Shown here: in pieces, positions 50,106-63,750 of the stretch
Layout of the letters: each line of letters begins with the position of its first letter
Numbering within the stretch: the stretch's first letter is position 1
Assembly (NCBI GenBank): GCA_022749755.1
Contig: CM040443.1
Coordinates: 11,195,744-11,259,743, forward strand
DNA: 64,000 nt
From: Azadirachta indica
Lineage: Eukaryota; Streptophyta; Magnoliopsida; Sapindales; Meliaceae
Reading direction: 5' to 3'
Position numbers and translations under genes: made by a program
The notes under the pieces: model-generated
Seen by the model: only the letters and a program-made list of their open reading frames with translations
Databases searched by the model: none
What the model was told of the DNA's origin: nothing

Positions 50106-53100
50106 ATATTCACGGACTTTTACCCGCTCAGGATGTCCGAAAAGTTAATGATTTTGCCTTAAAACCTCCGTGTCAAAGCATACCCTCCTGACTGAGGATG
50201 CAAGCTCAAAGCACTGCGAGTTTATTGCCTTATTATAAATACCTGGGTAATACTATTGCCGGCTGCTTATTATTATTAAATCAAGATTAATTAGTAATTC
50301 TAGCTTTAATTAACTTTCTCTTCATAATCAAGTTAATTTTTATCTTAATCATTGAATTCTCTAACGCTATTACTAATTTAATTCTCTTTTCTTAAATTGG
50401 CTTGGTGGTGCTAGCACTCTACATCTAAAAAATGACAATATATTTATACATTCCCACCATATTCGATCTGAGGGGTGAACCTGAGAGTAATTACAGACGA
50501 AAACCCTTCAAGATCCCTCCAGGTTTTTATGTAGAATTAATATAATTACAGCAATCCAAGGGTATGCATCCATTTTAAAGTCATGGGATTAAATTTTAGA
50601 AATTGATCATATATATGATGTAAAAGTCCAACAAAAACTTTACAAATAAGAGAAGATACACATATATCATTTCTGTTTCTTCAGTTAAAATGGAAATTAT
50701 TTTAGATCCTCGGGAAATTCAAACATGTTATTACTTACATTGCCCAGACATGTGTGGGTTATACTCGATATCACTCTGTCAGCTTATTCTAATTTGCATT
50801 TTATATAAATATATATATATATATATATATGGCTTAAACATATTGTAGTTTATTTTCCGTTCTTGCTTAATATGAAAGGATTGAGTTAAATAAAGTTAAA
50901 CTTACGAAATTAATATGCTTTAGATCTCTGTGCCCAAAAAGTTATATATGCAACCACTGCGTGCAATTTGTGATCAATGGTTCTCCACTTCTCCCCTTTT
51001 TGCATGGGAAATCAAAGAAATTATTTACAATATCAATCAAAAGTTTGAAATGAAACAAAAACTGATAAAGAATATATTGCAACTGTGTTGATATATGTTA
51101 CATTTATACAAACTAGTATGTTTTTCTTTTTAATTAATGTAATTTATTTTTCTTTACTTTTGTGAAAATGTAGGATATGTAATAATTTAATAGTTGACAA
51201 GAGTTTATTTGTCTAATATTACTCTATTTAAATTGAAGAAATAAAATTATTTCACTAAACATTTAATAGAAGTGGGTGAGTAATTTAATAGAAATAAATG
51301 TATCTCAAACACTTAAAATATTGTGCTTTTACAATAATTCTAAAAAAGTACCACCATTATAAATACGAAGAAGCATCAGTTAGTCATATAATTTTGTATA
51401 ATTTTTTATACATTTTGTAAACCATTAAATTTAGTTTTTTTAAATATTAAGATTATTATATCAAACATGTGCATCAATTATATATTATTTTATATATATA
51501 TATATATGTATGTAATGGTTTACGAATGCAAATGAGGTAAAAAATTAGGTAAAGTTAAGGAAACATTGATTTGCCTCTATAAATGTATCTTAATATTTTA
51601 AAGAAATAAATTATTTTTATGAAATTAATTGTTTTAAAAATATATATTTAAGAACAAGAGAGAACGAAATTTGAAAATACTAACAACATTAAGTTAGCAA
51701 GCAAGTAATTGGTAGAGAGGGAGAGAGAGGGGAAGCAATATCGAGTTAGTGAGGTGCAGCTGCTTGAATTGATTTTGATTTTCTTCAGGAGCTATATTAT
51801 ATCTTAATTATATTCTTACATGTCAATTGGATTTACCTTAAAAATGAAAATTTCCAGAAATAGTTAAGAATTCTGACGACAACTTTTATTATTGAAGTAA
51901 TCACTTTAAAATATGAAGTGCTTGTATATGTATCTCCTTTTGACTTAAAAGATGCTTCAATAAACCGAGAAAAATGTGGGATAAACATTAGTTAAAAAAA
52001 ATTTGCAGAAAAGGATAAAGAAAAACCACTTTTTTTCCAAAAGAAGATGCTATACGTAATTACATATTAAATACGCATGCATATATATAACATATATGAG
52101 GAAGCACATATCCTAATTACTCTTTAGTTATATATACATCGATCGTACGCTCTTAATGGTGTGATTCCTGGACAGCCTAAATGTACGAGAAGTAAACTTC
52201 CATGTAATAATAAGAAATGAAATAATATTATAACAGCAGTCTATTGAACAATTATAGGCAGATTGGAAATTTTGTCTTTGGGTAATTTTCCTAACCGAGC
52301 GTGTTAGAATAATGTATCTGATCCAGATGATCATGATCTGAACAAGTTTGATAATAGGCCAACCCAATGAAAATTTGATTACATGGGTAAAGAAGTTCTA
52401 CAATAGAAGGGCGCGGTCATTATGTTGCCAATTGAGACAACTTTCATAACCTCGGATAACAACATATATAGAATAAGTTGTTTTGATTTCTTGCAGATAT
52501 ATATTATTAAATAAATTAAAAATATTTAATATTACTAACCATGGATCCAGATTTGGGGGGTGTCAACTGAAAATTAAGAATAAAAAAAATAATAATAATG
52601 AAAATATAGAATATGATATCATAGGCAAATTTGATCAGTTATATACGATCTGATACGCATTCTATGCAAATATAATGCATGAAATATTTAAATGTAGGTG
52701 AGGTTACGTCCCGTATTAATCTCGCGTCCAGAAAAGTCAAAGGTTATATGATGAATGTGTACTGTATTCCTTCATCTGGCAATGTAGCTGTCACATGCAT
52801 ATGCATGTCCATTCATTTACAGTATTGAAATTATTTCAATTAATCTCAGCGGATGATCATTTAATCTTGGAGAATTAACCTTTGCCGAACTTTGAAAAAT
52901 TCACACATAAATAAAAATTTTATTAAAAAAAAATAAAATACCCATAAAATTTAACTATAGATAAAAAGACAAAATGATAAATTAAATAATTAAAAAAAAT
53001 CTGAACATTAAATTTTAATTATTTATCCAAATCTTTTACAATATTTTAAATTATTTGTCAAAATCTTTATATATTTGAATTATTTTAAATTAGGTATATA

Positions 53101-53658
53101 TATATATATATATATACATACATATACATTTAAAATATAAATAAAATATAAATGAAAATAAAAAATAAATAAATTTATAATATATTAATAAATATTCAAA
53201 TTATTAATGTGTTATAAAATAATAATATTATTTATTTTATCAATATACTTTATATAAATATATTATATTTTTTCAAATTTTAAAGATTTATTATTTATTT
53301 TTCTTAAAAAAAATATTATTATATAAGTGTATAAATGTTATTTTTAGAGATACTTTTAAAATTATTCAGATTAATAAAAGTATTAGATTAAATCTTTCAA
53401 ATTAAAAGGGACTTTAAAAAAAAATAATTATCACGTATTAAAAAAATTATTATTTAATTAGCAAAATGTTCATAGGTTTAAAAATCGACTAATATTCAAT
53501 TATGGCCGACTAACGCTCCCCTAGAGGTATGTTTAACTTTCTTTAAATCTTTTATTTATGTATGAATTTTTTAAACTTTAAAAGAAATATATGTTAATTC
53601 TATTTAATTTTATTACAGATAATAATTTTCGTTTTACAACAATCCAGTAAAACACCAC

Positions 53659-53690
<32 letters not shown>

Positions 53691-55600
53691 AATGTGAATG
53701 TCGTCTTTCATGGAATTATGTTCATATACATAAAATTTAATATATTCTTTACATATATTGGGGAGAAATCGGAGGAAAAATTTTCAGAAGTTATAAATAA
53801 ACTTGGTGAGGGGACCAATAAAAGGCACATCAAAGTGCATTTTGAGACAAAAAGACCACATGGGTTCAACAGATAAACTAAGTTTCCAAGCACACTGTAA
53901 TGTGGTCCATTGATTCAGGACTTGTCAGACTGGTTACACTACATGCATTTACCTTTAATTTTGTATTGGCTTGCTATCAAACTGTGCGCACATAATTGTT
54001 CTGTTCCTCGTCGTAAAAAGCCAAATTCTGGGGGAGGCCCCAGCGTGTAAAACCAAAATTGCAATGGAAATGAACAAAAGTTGAATATATTGTGTTTAGC
54101 AAAGTGCTGACAAAGACACCCAATCCATCCACCTCGTTAATTATTGAGCAGTAGGTGCCACGTTCATTGTAAGGTGTTATTCTAAAGACCCACAATCTAT
54201 TTGGAAGTATTAGAGAAAAACTACTAATATTCTAATCGCTTACAATTTTTTAGTTTTTTTTTTTTTTTGAAATTTTTAGCGACAAATTACATGTTTAAAT
54301 TTGTAATTAATTTTTTTTTGATATTAACAAATTATTAAAATGTACATTATAATATTTTTTAATTAACAATTTTTTTAAATCAAATAATATATAAAACTTA
54401 ACATTTATGCATTAGTATTTTTTAATAAAAATGATCAATTTATATTTTTTAAATTAATTATTATATAAAATCTAATAAAAATACAGTAAATGTCTAAGTA
54501 TTAGTCATATTTTTATATTTAATATTTTTAATAATAATAAAAATAATTACTATTTATTTTCATGATTACTATTAAAAAAATCAAGTAAATAAATTTGTTA
54601 CAAACATAACAGTAAATTTAATATTATTATTAAAAAAAAAATAAGATAAGAATTAGAATTTTTAAAGTGAGTCGAAGGCATGTTGAGAATAATAAAATTT
54701 TCATTAAATTTGGTTAAAATTTTTAAAGTTTATTGAAAATATTTGAGGAATCACAATATTTTTATTAAAATTGGAAGTTACATGTTTAAACACTTTAAAG
54801 TACTGATTTCATAAAAACACCTCATTATGTGCTAATTGAAAAATTATTTTAAGTAATAATTTTATTTAGATAAATATTTTTTTTTATCAAACTTGTCAAA
54901 CATATTAAGTACCATTTTTGAAGTGCTAAATAGTACTCATAAAATACTTATTAGCACCGCCAAACAGAGGTTACATAATATGATAAATATAAATATAGCT
55001 GAACCCTACAATATTTTATTTGATTTAACTCGCACTACACTGTTTTCGTTACTAATTTTAAGTTATTCATTTTCGTATTGCACGATACGTTTGACTTCAG
55101 AGCTAATCAACACAATTTTGTTCTTGGAATCGCCTAAAAAATCACATATACACTTACTGATAGGAGATTAATTATCTGATAGGCTTCCACTTTAGTACCA
55201 ATTGTCATTGCTCATTCTAATATGACTTATTTTATATCTATGAATTAGCTTTCAAGTCTAACTCACACCGTTTATTTATTTGTATAATCACCAAATTAAA
55301 GTCTTAAGGTATGCTTTCATCCAACTATAAAGACGTAATTTTTAGTGAGATTTACACATTTTCTATTAATATTATTTTTATTTTGTACTTTTACTATATA
55401 ATAATTATGATTTCAAAATCATAATATTTTAATACCATATATTCTCTTATATTATTTATAAATAAAGAGTTTTATATGTATAATTCGTGACTCCCATTCA
55501 CCTATAATAATATGATTATTTCATACCTTAATTTTGTATTACTCATATTAATTTTTCTATTATTTATTTTAATTGAAATTTGAATAATAAACATTTGCAC
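50106..55600. other. gene-free AT-rich region upstream of SEP3
   Basis: No coding exons were recognised on either strand. There are (TA)n tracts near 50811, 53098 and 53671. 52900-53450 and 54240-54890 are almost pure A/T. Distal SEP3 regulatory sequence is possible, but nothing specific beyond the proximal sites was identified. Confidence 0.4.
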
Positions 55601-55609
55601 AATTTAGAC

Positions 55610-55610
55610 A

Positions 55611-55661
<51 letters not shown>
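55610..55661. repeat. (ATT)n microsatellite
   Basis: About 17 uninterrupted ATT/TTA trinucleotide units in gene-free DNA; a likely length polymorphism. Confidence 0.95.
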
Positions 55662-58600
55662 ATTAAGGAGAATTAAAGGTTTTGATATTTTTCTAAAATT
55701 TTAAAAAAGGATAAAATTAAACACGGGAAACAACTCTTAAATTCAAGCTTCTGTTTTGGAGCATCTTAGGAATGGTCTAAGATCAAAAAATTGGATCCAT
55801 AATTTACAATTGAAGTAAAATGAAATGATCGTTAATTATCTTGGGGTATAAATAGGCAAGTAATTAATAAATATTATCATCGAATAAAACAAAAATGAGT
55901 ATTTCAAATATTTCAAGTGTTTCTAGTCATGCTAATAATACTATTATATGTGATTTTCTTCTCAATAATTGTATGGTCTTATCTCGTATTCTATGTGCGA
56001 AAATGTTTGAAGTAGGTCACGACAACATATATCTCAATTCTCAGTAAGACTCTAGTGTTAATAGTAGATAGATGTAATTATAATACTAAAAATAAATGAA
56101 TATTTGAAATATAGTATTTTTTAAAATTAAATAAAAATAGAAGAATTACAAACTAACCCTCGATTATTATATTAGATATTACAGGCGTGTATGGTATAGT
56201 AGGTAACGGTAGTAGTCTGAATCAGCTGAGGAGTAGATAACTGCAGCAGCACCACTCACTATTCCCTATGTAATTGATTGCGACCATCGACCAATACCAT
56301 CAACCTGCCTTTGTATCGACACCTTCTATCTATCATCTATCACCAATCAAACTATTATAAAATTGGGACCATTAATAATTTAATATTACTACTCAAACAG
56401 AATTACAGATGCCCTCTTCCATCACTCATCAATAACTATACATACAATCATGCATATGATCATATGCAACACAATTTAATAGATTCAATGAAAATGTGGT
56501 CCACTATTCATCTTCCATTTCCTTAGACAAACCCCAGCTTTCTAACCAAAGTTGCTTCTTTCATTTGTCATCTCCTGCGTTGTAATATGATATTAATGGA
56601 CTCCACATACGTTTTATATATACAAATGCATATTTAGGGTATAACTTTAAGTTTTTTCCAAAAAGTTGTCGTTTCATTTTAACCCCATTCGTTCTTTGGT
56701 CGGTGGAAACAAGGGATAATCTTACAACTAAGTGTATTGCGCAGAATTTAGATTTGTTTATGTTTAAACAAAACTAAAGCTAGCTCTTTTAACTGGCTGC
56801 CAATTATAATGTGACTTGTACCATTTACAGAGGACCAAAAAGTGCTTCTTTCAATCCAAGGTGATCTTAGAAATTAGAAGGAAAATAAAAATGCTTTCAA
56901 ATTCAGTTGAGAATTCATGTTTGTAGAGTATTAATGTTGTAAAAATGAAAATAATTAGCTGGCTTGCTGTGTATTGCGAGAGACGTCCAAGTTGGAAACC
57001 CATGGCTTAGTTCTAGAACTAGAAGGTAAGGAAGGGAACTGGTGTGACGTCAAGCCTTGTATGCATTTGCAAGTTGAATTCGAACCGGTGGGGGACCGTG
57101 ATGGGAAATCAAACGGTTGGAGGTGAATTACGTGAGACCCACAAGAGTTTTAAAACTTTATCAATGTCAGATTTCATTCTAAATTCAGGCAGACAAATGT
57201 CAAAATCACAATAATGACACGTGTACTACATACTATATTTGGGTACTTCTCTTTAAGGAAGTCACGTCTGGTGGGGTTCTCAGAGCACAGGTCCTATCAA
57301 TAGAGCAAACAAGTGGCTGGCGCTCCTTTTCATTCTCTTTTCTTTTAAAAAAATATAAAAAAAAAAAAAAAAAAAAATCCTGAGTGCACCACTTTTACGC
57401 TCCTCTTTTGTTGTGATTGCGTGGTGCTAAACCCACCTTGGTAAAAAAAGTAAACCACCTTATCTGTCTGTGATTCGATTGCTTTTTGATCATCATGATC
57501 GTGGAATTTGGAAATATTTTTAAATTATTATCAATTAGTGTTGTATCAATTAAAATTTTTTTGTCAGAGGTTAGAAAACAAGGACGTGCGAAAATGAATT
57601 CTAGGGTGAATTGCATAGTGGTGAATGTGAATAACAATGCAAGATAGAGACAGAGTGATGGGATGGGGGTTTTAAGTTTCTTAACTTTTATTTTTTGGTT
57701 TTCAGTATTTTTGTTTTTATTTTATGAATAATAATAATAATAAGAAAGCATGCCTTTAGATATTTTTTTCAACTACCGCACATGGGAAAAGCAGAAAGTT
57801 AACAGCGACACATATTCTCAACTAATTTTTTAGCAGAGAAAGTAATTGTCTTTGACACGTTTGTTTATATATATATATATATTTTTTAAATAAAACAAAA
57901 TATTGACAAAATCATTACACTCGTCAACAAGTTTCACAATATTTTTTTTTTAAAAAATCATATGTTGTGTTTATTATTATTAATTTAAAACCACCAGTAA
58001 TTTTTTTTATTTAAAGGTGAATATAAGGCTCCTAAATGCAAGGAAATTGACAAGTTTACCTTCAAGATCTAAAAATATCTAACTTGACTCTTCTCTTGTA
58101 AACCTCCTGCTTAATTTGGTCTCCAACGCTAATCCTAGCTGGTATCACGTAAATTTAAAATTTTGAAGTTTAATAGTGTTAACAATAATTTTTTATTAAC
58201 GAAAATTATTAATTGAAGGTTAATTAAGAATTTTTTTTATAAATTTTTATTGAATTGTTAATTAAATAATAAGAATTAAAAATATATTTTTTAATACGAG
58301 AACTAATTGATTTACTAAGTAACATCTCTATGAGAACTAGGTTTAATTTTAATTTATAAGGGAAAAATGAAACTTTTATAGAGCTTTAAAAAGTATGTCA
58401 GGCAATAGAGAGAGAGAGAGAGAAAACAAATAAGATAAGTGATACATGTTTCTATAATTAAGACTTAATCCGAAAAATAAAGTTGTTGACTGCCCAGTTA
58501 AGTCGACGGTTTTTTTCAAATAATCATAGTTAAAGTACTTTTAAGAACATTGTTGTAACAGGACCAATTTTGTACAAATAAATGGCATCTCTTTAAGGTT

Positions 58601-58918
58601 AAACAATTTGGTTGAAATTTGAAAACCAGATCTCAAACTCAAAGAATGTTCATATCGACTTGTCCGTATCATTTTTGTGTGACCACATTTTTCAACAACT
58701 GAGCTGGTATTATAGCAGCTTGTGGGCAGGTGACAGTTACATCTTCTCTTATTGCGTTTTGCTTCTCCGCAACTGCTAACTTATACAAAACAACCCTTCG
58801 TTTCATTTTCTTAATTGCAATTACCACTCCAACCATAGTACAAGAACAATACATATCTAATAACTAAATAGATATTCTTCGATTTGTACACATAATTTAT
58901 TGTTGATTTTTATCTAAT
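55662..58918. other. gene-free spacer
   Basis: No gene accepted. 56950-57320 is less AT-rich than its surroundings but contains no recognisable exon. A poly-A tract lies at about 57355-57377. Confidence 0.4.
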
Positions 58919-60220
58919 CGGATATTATCACATTGCTCCCCTGAGATTTGAACTTGTATCACTTGGAGAGAAAATTGAAGATTATATCATATACCTCCCT
59001 TGTGGTGTTAGTCTTCTTTTAGTTAACCGTTACATTCAAAGACAAACATGTAAAACCATTCCTTTGCTTTTCCTTCTTCCTTTTTGTTTGGTTGTTCTAT
59101 TGTTTTTACAAGATATGTATTAATTCATATGCGTTGGACAATAAGAATAAAACTGGTAGAGGAGCATATAACATGAGATGGCATGTGATTACCCTTTTAT
59201 GATTGGAAAGAGATTCGAGGAGTACTAACTGGGTTGAATATTTTTTCCTATTTTTTTAGAATTTAAAAGAGAAAATAAAGAAAAGAGAATACAAGAGAAG
59301 AGAAAGAGAATACTAAGAAATACGGATCATGTCATATGCTGTGATAAGGTGGCACTATTCAAACACCACCCACCACAACAAATCCAACCCCCAAAAATAA
59401 ACAAACAACTAAATAAATATACTGTAATATAATATTCATCGACTACTACTTATTTGTGCAAGATATAACTCATAAAATGGGAGTAAAGCTCTATCACTAT
59501 TCAGGATTAGCACACTGCAATTCTTGCTTTTAGCCATACTGCATTACTGTATTCAGTATTCTCTCATCTATCCTTCCTTCCACCATTTCATCTCCTCAGT
59601 ATTGAAACAACAACACCAACCTACCATCCATAACATTGCTCTCCTCTACTGCTATTCCATTACTAAACTCCTCTTCTTTCTATTATAATAATAATAATAA
59701 TAAATTGGTTTACTCTTCAATGGGCCAATACTACTCTCGCTTAGCAATAGTTAGTTTAGATTAGCTCCTTTTATTTATATTTAGTTTCTCTCGCTCTCGT
59801 CTCTTTTGCTTTCAAGTTTTGGTCCGCTTTATCTCAAACTCTTTTTCTCTAAAATGGCATGTACTCCCAATTTCATATTTTCCCACAAACTTTGCTCTTT
59901 CTCCGTTTTCTTTGTCTTCTTTCTGCATTTCAACTCAATGAAGATGAGATTCATTCCTGAAGGTAAGTAATTACGTGACTGGATGTTAAATTTTGCAGCC
60001 TCTAATTTGGCGATGCTGATATTAATGTACTTGATTTCCTCACCTACTTCTTTCATGGAAGGCCTATTTTATAAAAGATGGTTTAACATTTTTGTCCCTG
60101 AATGCATAGTCAAATTAACAAAAGACTAACACCACATAGGAGGTATATGATACAACATTCATTCTTTCTCTCTCAATGATACAAACACAAATTTCAAGGG
60201 AGAAATGTGATAATATCTCT
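58919..60220. mobile_element. Mutator-like element with gene-like cargo (candidate Pack-MULE)
   Basis: The left terminus (GATATTATCACATTGCTCCC from 58921) is repeated inverted at the right terminus (GATATTATCACATTTCTCCC, reverse complement, up to 60218). The inverted similarity runs inward about 140-150 bp (TATCATATACCTCC, GTGGTGTTAGTCTT). An exact 10-bp direct repeat TTTATCTAAT flanks both sides (58909-58918 and 60221-60230). Together these are the hallmarks of a Mutator-like insertion. There is no transposase. The interior of about 1 kb looks like the 5' end of a plant gene: CT-rich leader, then a start codon followed by a hydrophobic N-terminus. Confidence 0.85.
59854..59970 (+). pseudogene. 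signal-peptide-like ORF inside the Mutator-like element
   Basis: A 38-residue ORF starts MACTPNFIFSHKLC, passes into a strongly hydrophobic core (SFSVFFVFFLHF) and ends FIPEGK. It looks like a secretory signal peptide. It is preceded by a CT-rich leader (TTTCTCTCGCTCTCG) and a TATA-like TTTATTTATAT near 59771. The last codons overlap a perfect splice donor (GAAG|GTAAGTAA), so this could be a captured first exon whose downstream exons were left behind. The nearest AG, 36 nt on, is too close for a normal plant intron. No family identified. Confidence 0.4.
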
Positions 60221-61796
60221 TTATCTAATTAATAAATTTACTAGAATAAGAATATAGCATGTAACGGTATAAATATAGAGTAATTAGGGTGAACAGTGTA
60301 TTTATGGTGTATGGATTGGAGAATAGTAGATGGGAGGAGGTGAGTGGCCACTGGGCAGTCACATGAAAGGCATATGTGTTTGTCATATTCATATGCATTA
60401 TGTGCATGTTACAGTAATATCCTTTGTAAGTGGAAGCAAACAAGCATGTCACGTTCCAATTTCCAAATGTGTGTGAAATAATTGAGTACCTCACATGGTG
60501 ATGATAGAATGCACAATAAAATTTGCAATCTATATATATTTCTGGCTGAAGATATCTTTGAATTTTAAAGGAACAAAGGGGTGAGGTTGTGCAAAATGTA
60601 CCATTATTTCAAAGTAAAATTTAAAAGTATGCTTTAAAAAGGAGGAGCAGAGAAAGAAGAAATGAGTGTGAATTTGATATGATTCATTCTTAAATTAACA
60701 ATTATTTTAATGATTCCTGTCTCCACATGTAACATTTTTTTTTTAAAATAAAAAATTTGTATGTGAAAATAAATCAATTTTCTTTTTCTAATTTTGATGT
60801 AAATAAGATTCAATTTTCAAATTTTTTTCACCACTTTAAAATATTTTATTGGTTAAATTTTTTTCTAATTTTGGATTTTCTCCAAATTGGTGTGCGGGTG
60901 TCTGGGCCAATGGGCCTTCGCGAGTTTTGGTGTACTGGGCCCATTCCTGAGATGCCTGCGAAAAGATTTAGGAAGTTATTAATATGAAATGGGATGGGCT
61001 TGATTTGGCAGCTTAATGTCGTGTCTATAAAAATTTCACCAACCCTAAGGCCATGGATTCCTTCCTGCTCCTACCCACTCTTCTAAACAATCCAACTTGG
61101 TGGCGTATAAGTTTCGCTTTCTATTCAGATCCAGAAAATCGTTTGAGGCGGAAGTTTGTTCTCGTTTTACTTTTACAAATGATTAGATTGGATGGCTATT
61201 TTCACCTTTTGTTGTTTAATGTTACGCGAGAATATATTCCAATTAAATATACTTGAACCTAATATGCTCGAAGTATGAGCATTTTCTGAGTGCAATCCTA
61301 TTGTTAATTAATTAATGCATGGTTCATACTGCCATATACACAATTAATATAATGGATTACAATTTATAAAGGTCTTGAATCTGATCAAACTGTTACTATA
61401 TTTCGAGTGTGTAATCTTTTGTGAAAATTTGTAGGTTTCAGTTTTTCAAATTCAGATTAAGATGTTTGCTGAAACTAGTACAAATACGTAGACCTGCAGC
61501 TTTCTGAGTAGAATATGAGTAAATTTTGAATGATATAATAAAAGCAGCAAAAGCAGGAAGAATTTCATCAGTATATTTCTCCGCGCAAGTAGAGCTAGAT
61601 AGCATTAATTTTACGTAGAATATCGTTTTCGTTGGTTTAACACTTGACATATATCTGAAAATTAAACTGCAAGATGAAATAAGAAAGAGTTTTTAAGTGT
61701 ACTTATTAGAGAACTCAAAAGGTAGTATTACATCTAACATACGTCATCCAAATAACGTATATAGAGGTTATTAATTATGATGAGCTGGCTACGTAA
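60221..61796. other. spacer containing an orphan promoter-like block
   Basis: Mostly AT-rich, but 60890-61060 is an island with three TGGGCC words, a TATA box and an AACCCTAA telo-box (see the separate entry). The rest holds no recognised feature. Confidence 0.4.
60903..61048 (+). promoter_or_regulatory. orphan site-II/TATA/telo-box promoter-like cluster
   Basis: TGGGCC occurs at 60903, 60911 and 60936. TATAAAAA lies at 61026 and AACCCTAA at 61041-61048, followed by an ATG at 61053. In plants this combination marks genes for ribosomal proteins, translation factors and some snoRNAs. The ORF that follows (61053-61256, 67 codons, beginning MDSFLLLPTLLNNPTWW) has no recognisable family, so the target gene is unknown or lost. 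Confidence 0.45.
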
Positions 61797-62180
61797 CTAA
61801 GATGCATTATAATCGGATCTCTCCTCCTTGAATCTCTCTCGAACATACAAAATATACTTAGCAGCTTTCATGTCTACGTTCTCATCACCGCCATCCAAAT
61901 AACCATTGCTGTCACGGTGATGATAACTGTTCATCGGCTTGTTATAAGAACCCGTCGTCATCCTCTGCATTGGCGAAACATTTGGTAAATCTTGGTGACG
62001 AGATAAACTATAACTTACAGAGCCATTTCGAGTAGACGGTGTAGACGTAGAGGCAGGTGCAGGCGTCACCTTGTAGTTGCTAAAGCATTGCACTGGCCAA
62101 CTTCGCTTGGTCACCTTATGAAATGTCTTCCCCAACTTACTCTTGAAGAAGCCTTTTGCCTTGCTGTGTTCTCTCTCCAT
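61797..62180 (-). CDS. small basic plant protein of unknown function, possibly DUF761-like
   Basis: An intronless gene for 127 residues. The N-terminus is strongly basic (MEREHSKAKGFFKSKLGKTF, then KVTKRSWPVQC). The middle is Ser/Thr/Asn-rich and likely disordered. The C-terminus (DMKAAKYILYVRERFKEERS) forms an amphipathic helix that resembles the C-terminal motif of the DUF761 (cotton fibre expressed) group, although this link rests on memory of the pattern and is tentative. No membrane segment or catalytic motif is seen. A TATAAATA box lies 97 bp upstream, which supports the start and the strand. The function is unknown. Confidence 0.75.
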   Translation of the reverse strand: MEREHSKAKGFFKSKLGKTFHKVTKRSWPVQCFSNYKVTPAPASTSTPSTRNGSVSYSLSRHQDLPNVSPMQRMTTGSYNKPMNSYHHRDSNGYLDGGDENVDMKAAKYILYVRERFKEERSDYNAS

Positions 62181-62276
62181 TTTTTAGGCTAGATGATTTT
62201 CTGTTCTGATTAGTGATTGCAAAACTACTGCTGCCTATTGGGTGTTGCTTGTGTCTATGTCGAGAACTCCGGTCTC

Positions 62277-62284
62277 TATTTATA
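62277..62284 (-). promoter_or_regulatory. TATA box of the 127-residue protein gene
   Basis: TATAAATA on the minus strand, 97 bp upstream of the start codon at 62180, consistent with a leader of about 65 nt. Confidence 0.65.
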
Positions 62285-63750
62285 GAATTAGTTTGTGTTT
62301 TTCACCGAGCTCAAGCCGAAAGAGCAGTGGAAGTGTCAAAAGAGATCTCCTGCTTGCCTGACTTTATAATGAATCCGAAAAGTTTTAACGTTTTGTGAAT
62401 TGAGGATAGAGATAAAGCAATATTATATGCAGTTGGTCCCACTTTAATTCCATAGGATATTATAATACATATCTATCCAGAATCATGTATCAACATAATC
62501 AATCCCAAATTTAATTTTAGGGGTTGGATAATATTCCCATCTATTTCTTTTTGACATATCTAAGACAATAATGTGGATTATGGAAAACTTGTTGATGATA
62601 CTTTCTTTCACAACCTACTAGGAAGATTTGTGCTTCTCTTTTTCTTGGCTTGAGCTTGCGCTATGAGAATAATACTGTATATTGGTTGCCAAAAGATTTG
62701 AGCTTAACTTTCATAATATCTCAATAAAGAGAACTATTAATTCATTAAGAAATCCTCAAAAGGTCTTACCCACAGTAACAATTTGGGGTTGTTTTCGTGT
62801 GGGAAATTAATCTCAAGTGCATGTAGGCTATAATTTGGTAATCTCTAAAGAGCAAGAGAGAATCAAAACAAAAGCTACTCTGTCTGTCTGTCCAGTTTTG
62901 ATGCTTTATTCTTTCTAAATTAAATAGTAAAGCGAAAGAACGTGTTTTTATTCTTAATTTAACTCAGTAACGTGACAGAATGTGCTCTCCTGCTATGTTT
63001 GTTCTAAAGATGTTAGGAGTCCAACGTTTGACGGCACCGTTTTTGCAGTACCACCATCAACCCTGATGTGAGAGAATATATGTGCTATCTAATGGCATCT
63101 TGGTGCAGCACCACCAACCATAATTTCTTATGGGAGAGAATATGCTAATAAGGGTACCTGCTAGATCATGCCATTTTCCCAAACACACTAAAAATGGGAT
63201 GTCCTAATTTTTTAGTGTTCATAACTAATTTTACTAAAGAATATATATGATAACACGTGAAGATAATAAAAGATCGAATGCATGACCTTGGCTTGGGATG
63301 TTAATATACTATAATGATCAGTATTCTTCAGCAGGTTCTTGAAATCCCTTCTCTAAGTCCTCAATTAAATTCCTTTTATGTAACGGTAGCTTATGCAGAT
63401 CATCTGGTACATCGTACATATGATCCCAAACTAGCAATCTTCTTAACTCTATACATGTGGGTGAGACTTGCGAGTAAGAGAGAGGATCAGAAATCTTAAT
63501 GACAATGGGAATAAATATTTGCCAGATTTATGTGTCTAATAATGAGAAGATCGACCCAACTGTTTGTGGTGTAGAGGCAGATGCTAATCGAGAGAATTCA
63601 AACAGTTACAACCATGAAAATGAAAATATCTCTATTTATTTGGCAACATAATTAATGCAGCGATAGCAGAAATCTTACTGCTTAGGACAGTACTTTTGTT
63701 CAATTTCAACTCAGCCAACAGGTCAGAAGGAAATCTATGGATGGTAACTA
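62285..63750. other. intergenic spacer
   Basis: Promoter region of the gene ending at 61797, then AT-rich DNA up to the partial gene at the window edge. No gene recognised; the final part is probably the 3' UTR of the edge gene. Confidence 0.4.

Noticed and set aside
56278..56526. 82-codon plus-strand ORF
   Set aside because: Low-complexity Asn/Tyr/Leu content expected from AT-rich DNA; no conserved motif.
58669..58854. 61-codon minus-strand ORF (MYCSCTMVGVVIAIKK...)
   Set aside because: Somewhat protein-like composition, but no promoter, no known domain and no neighbouring exons. Not enough to call a gene.
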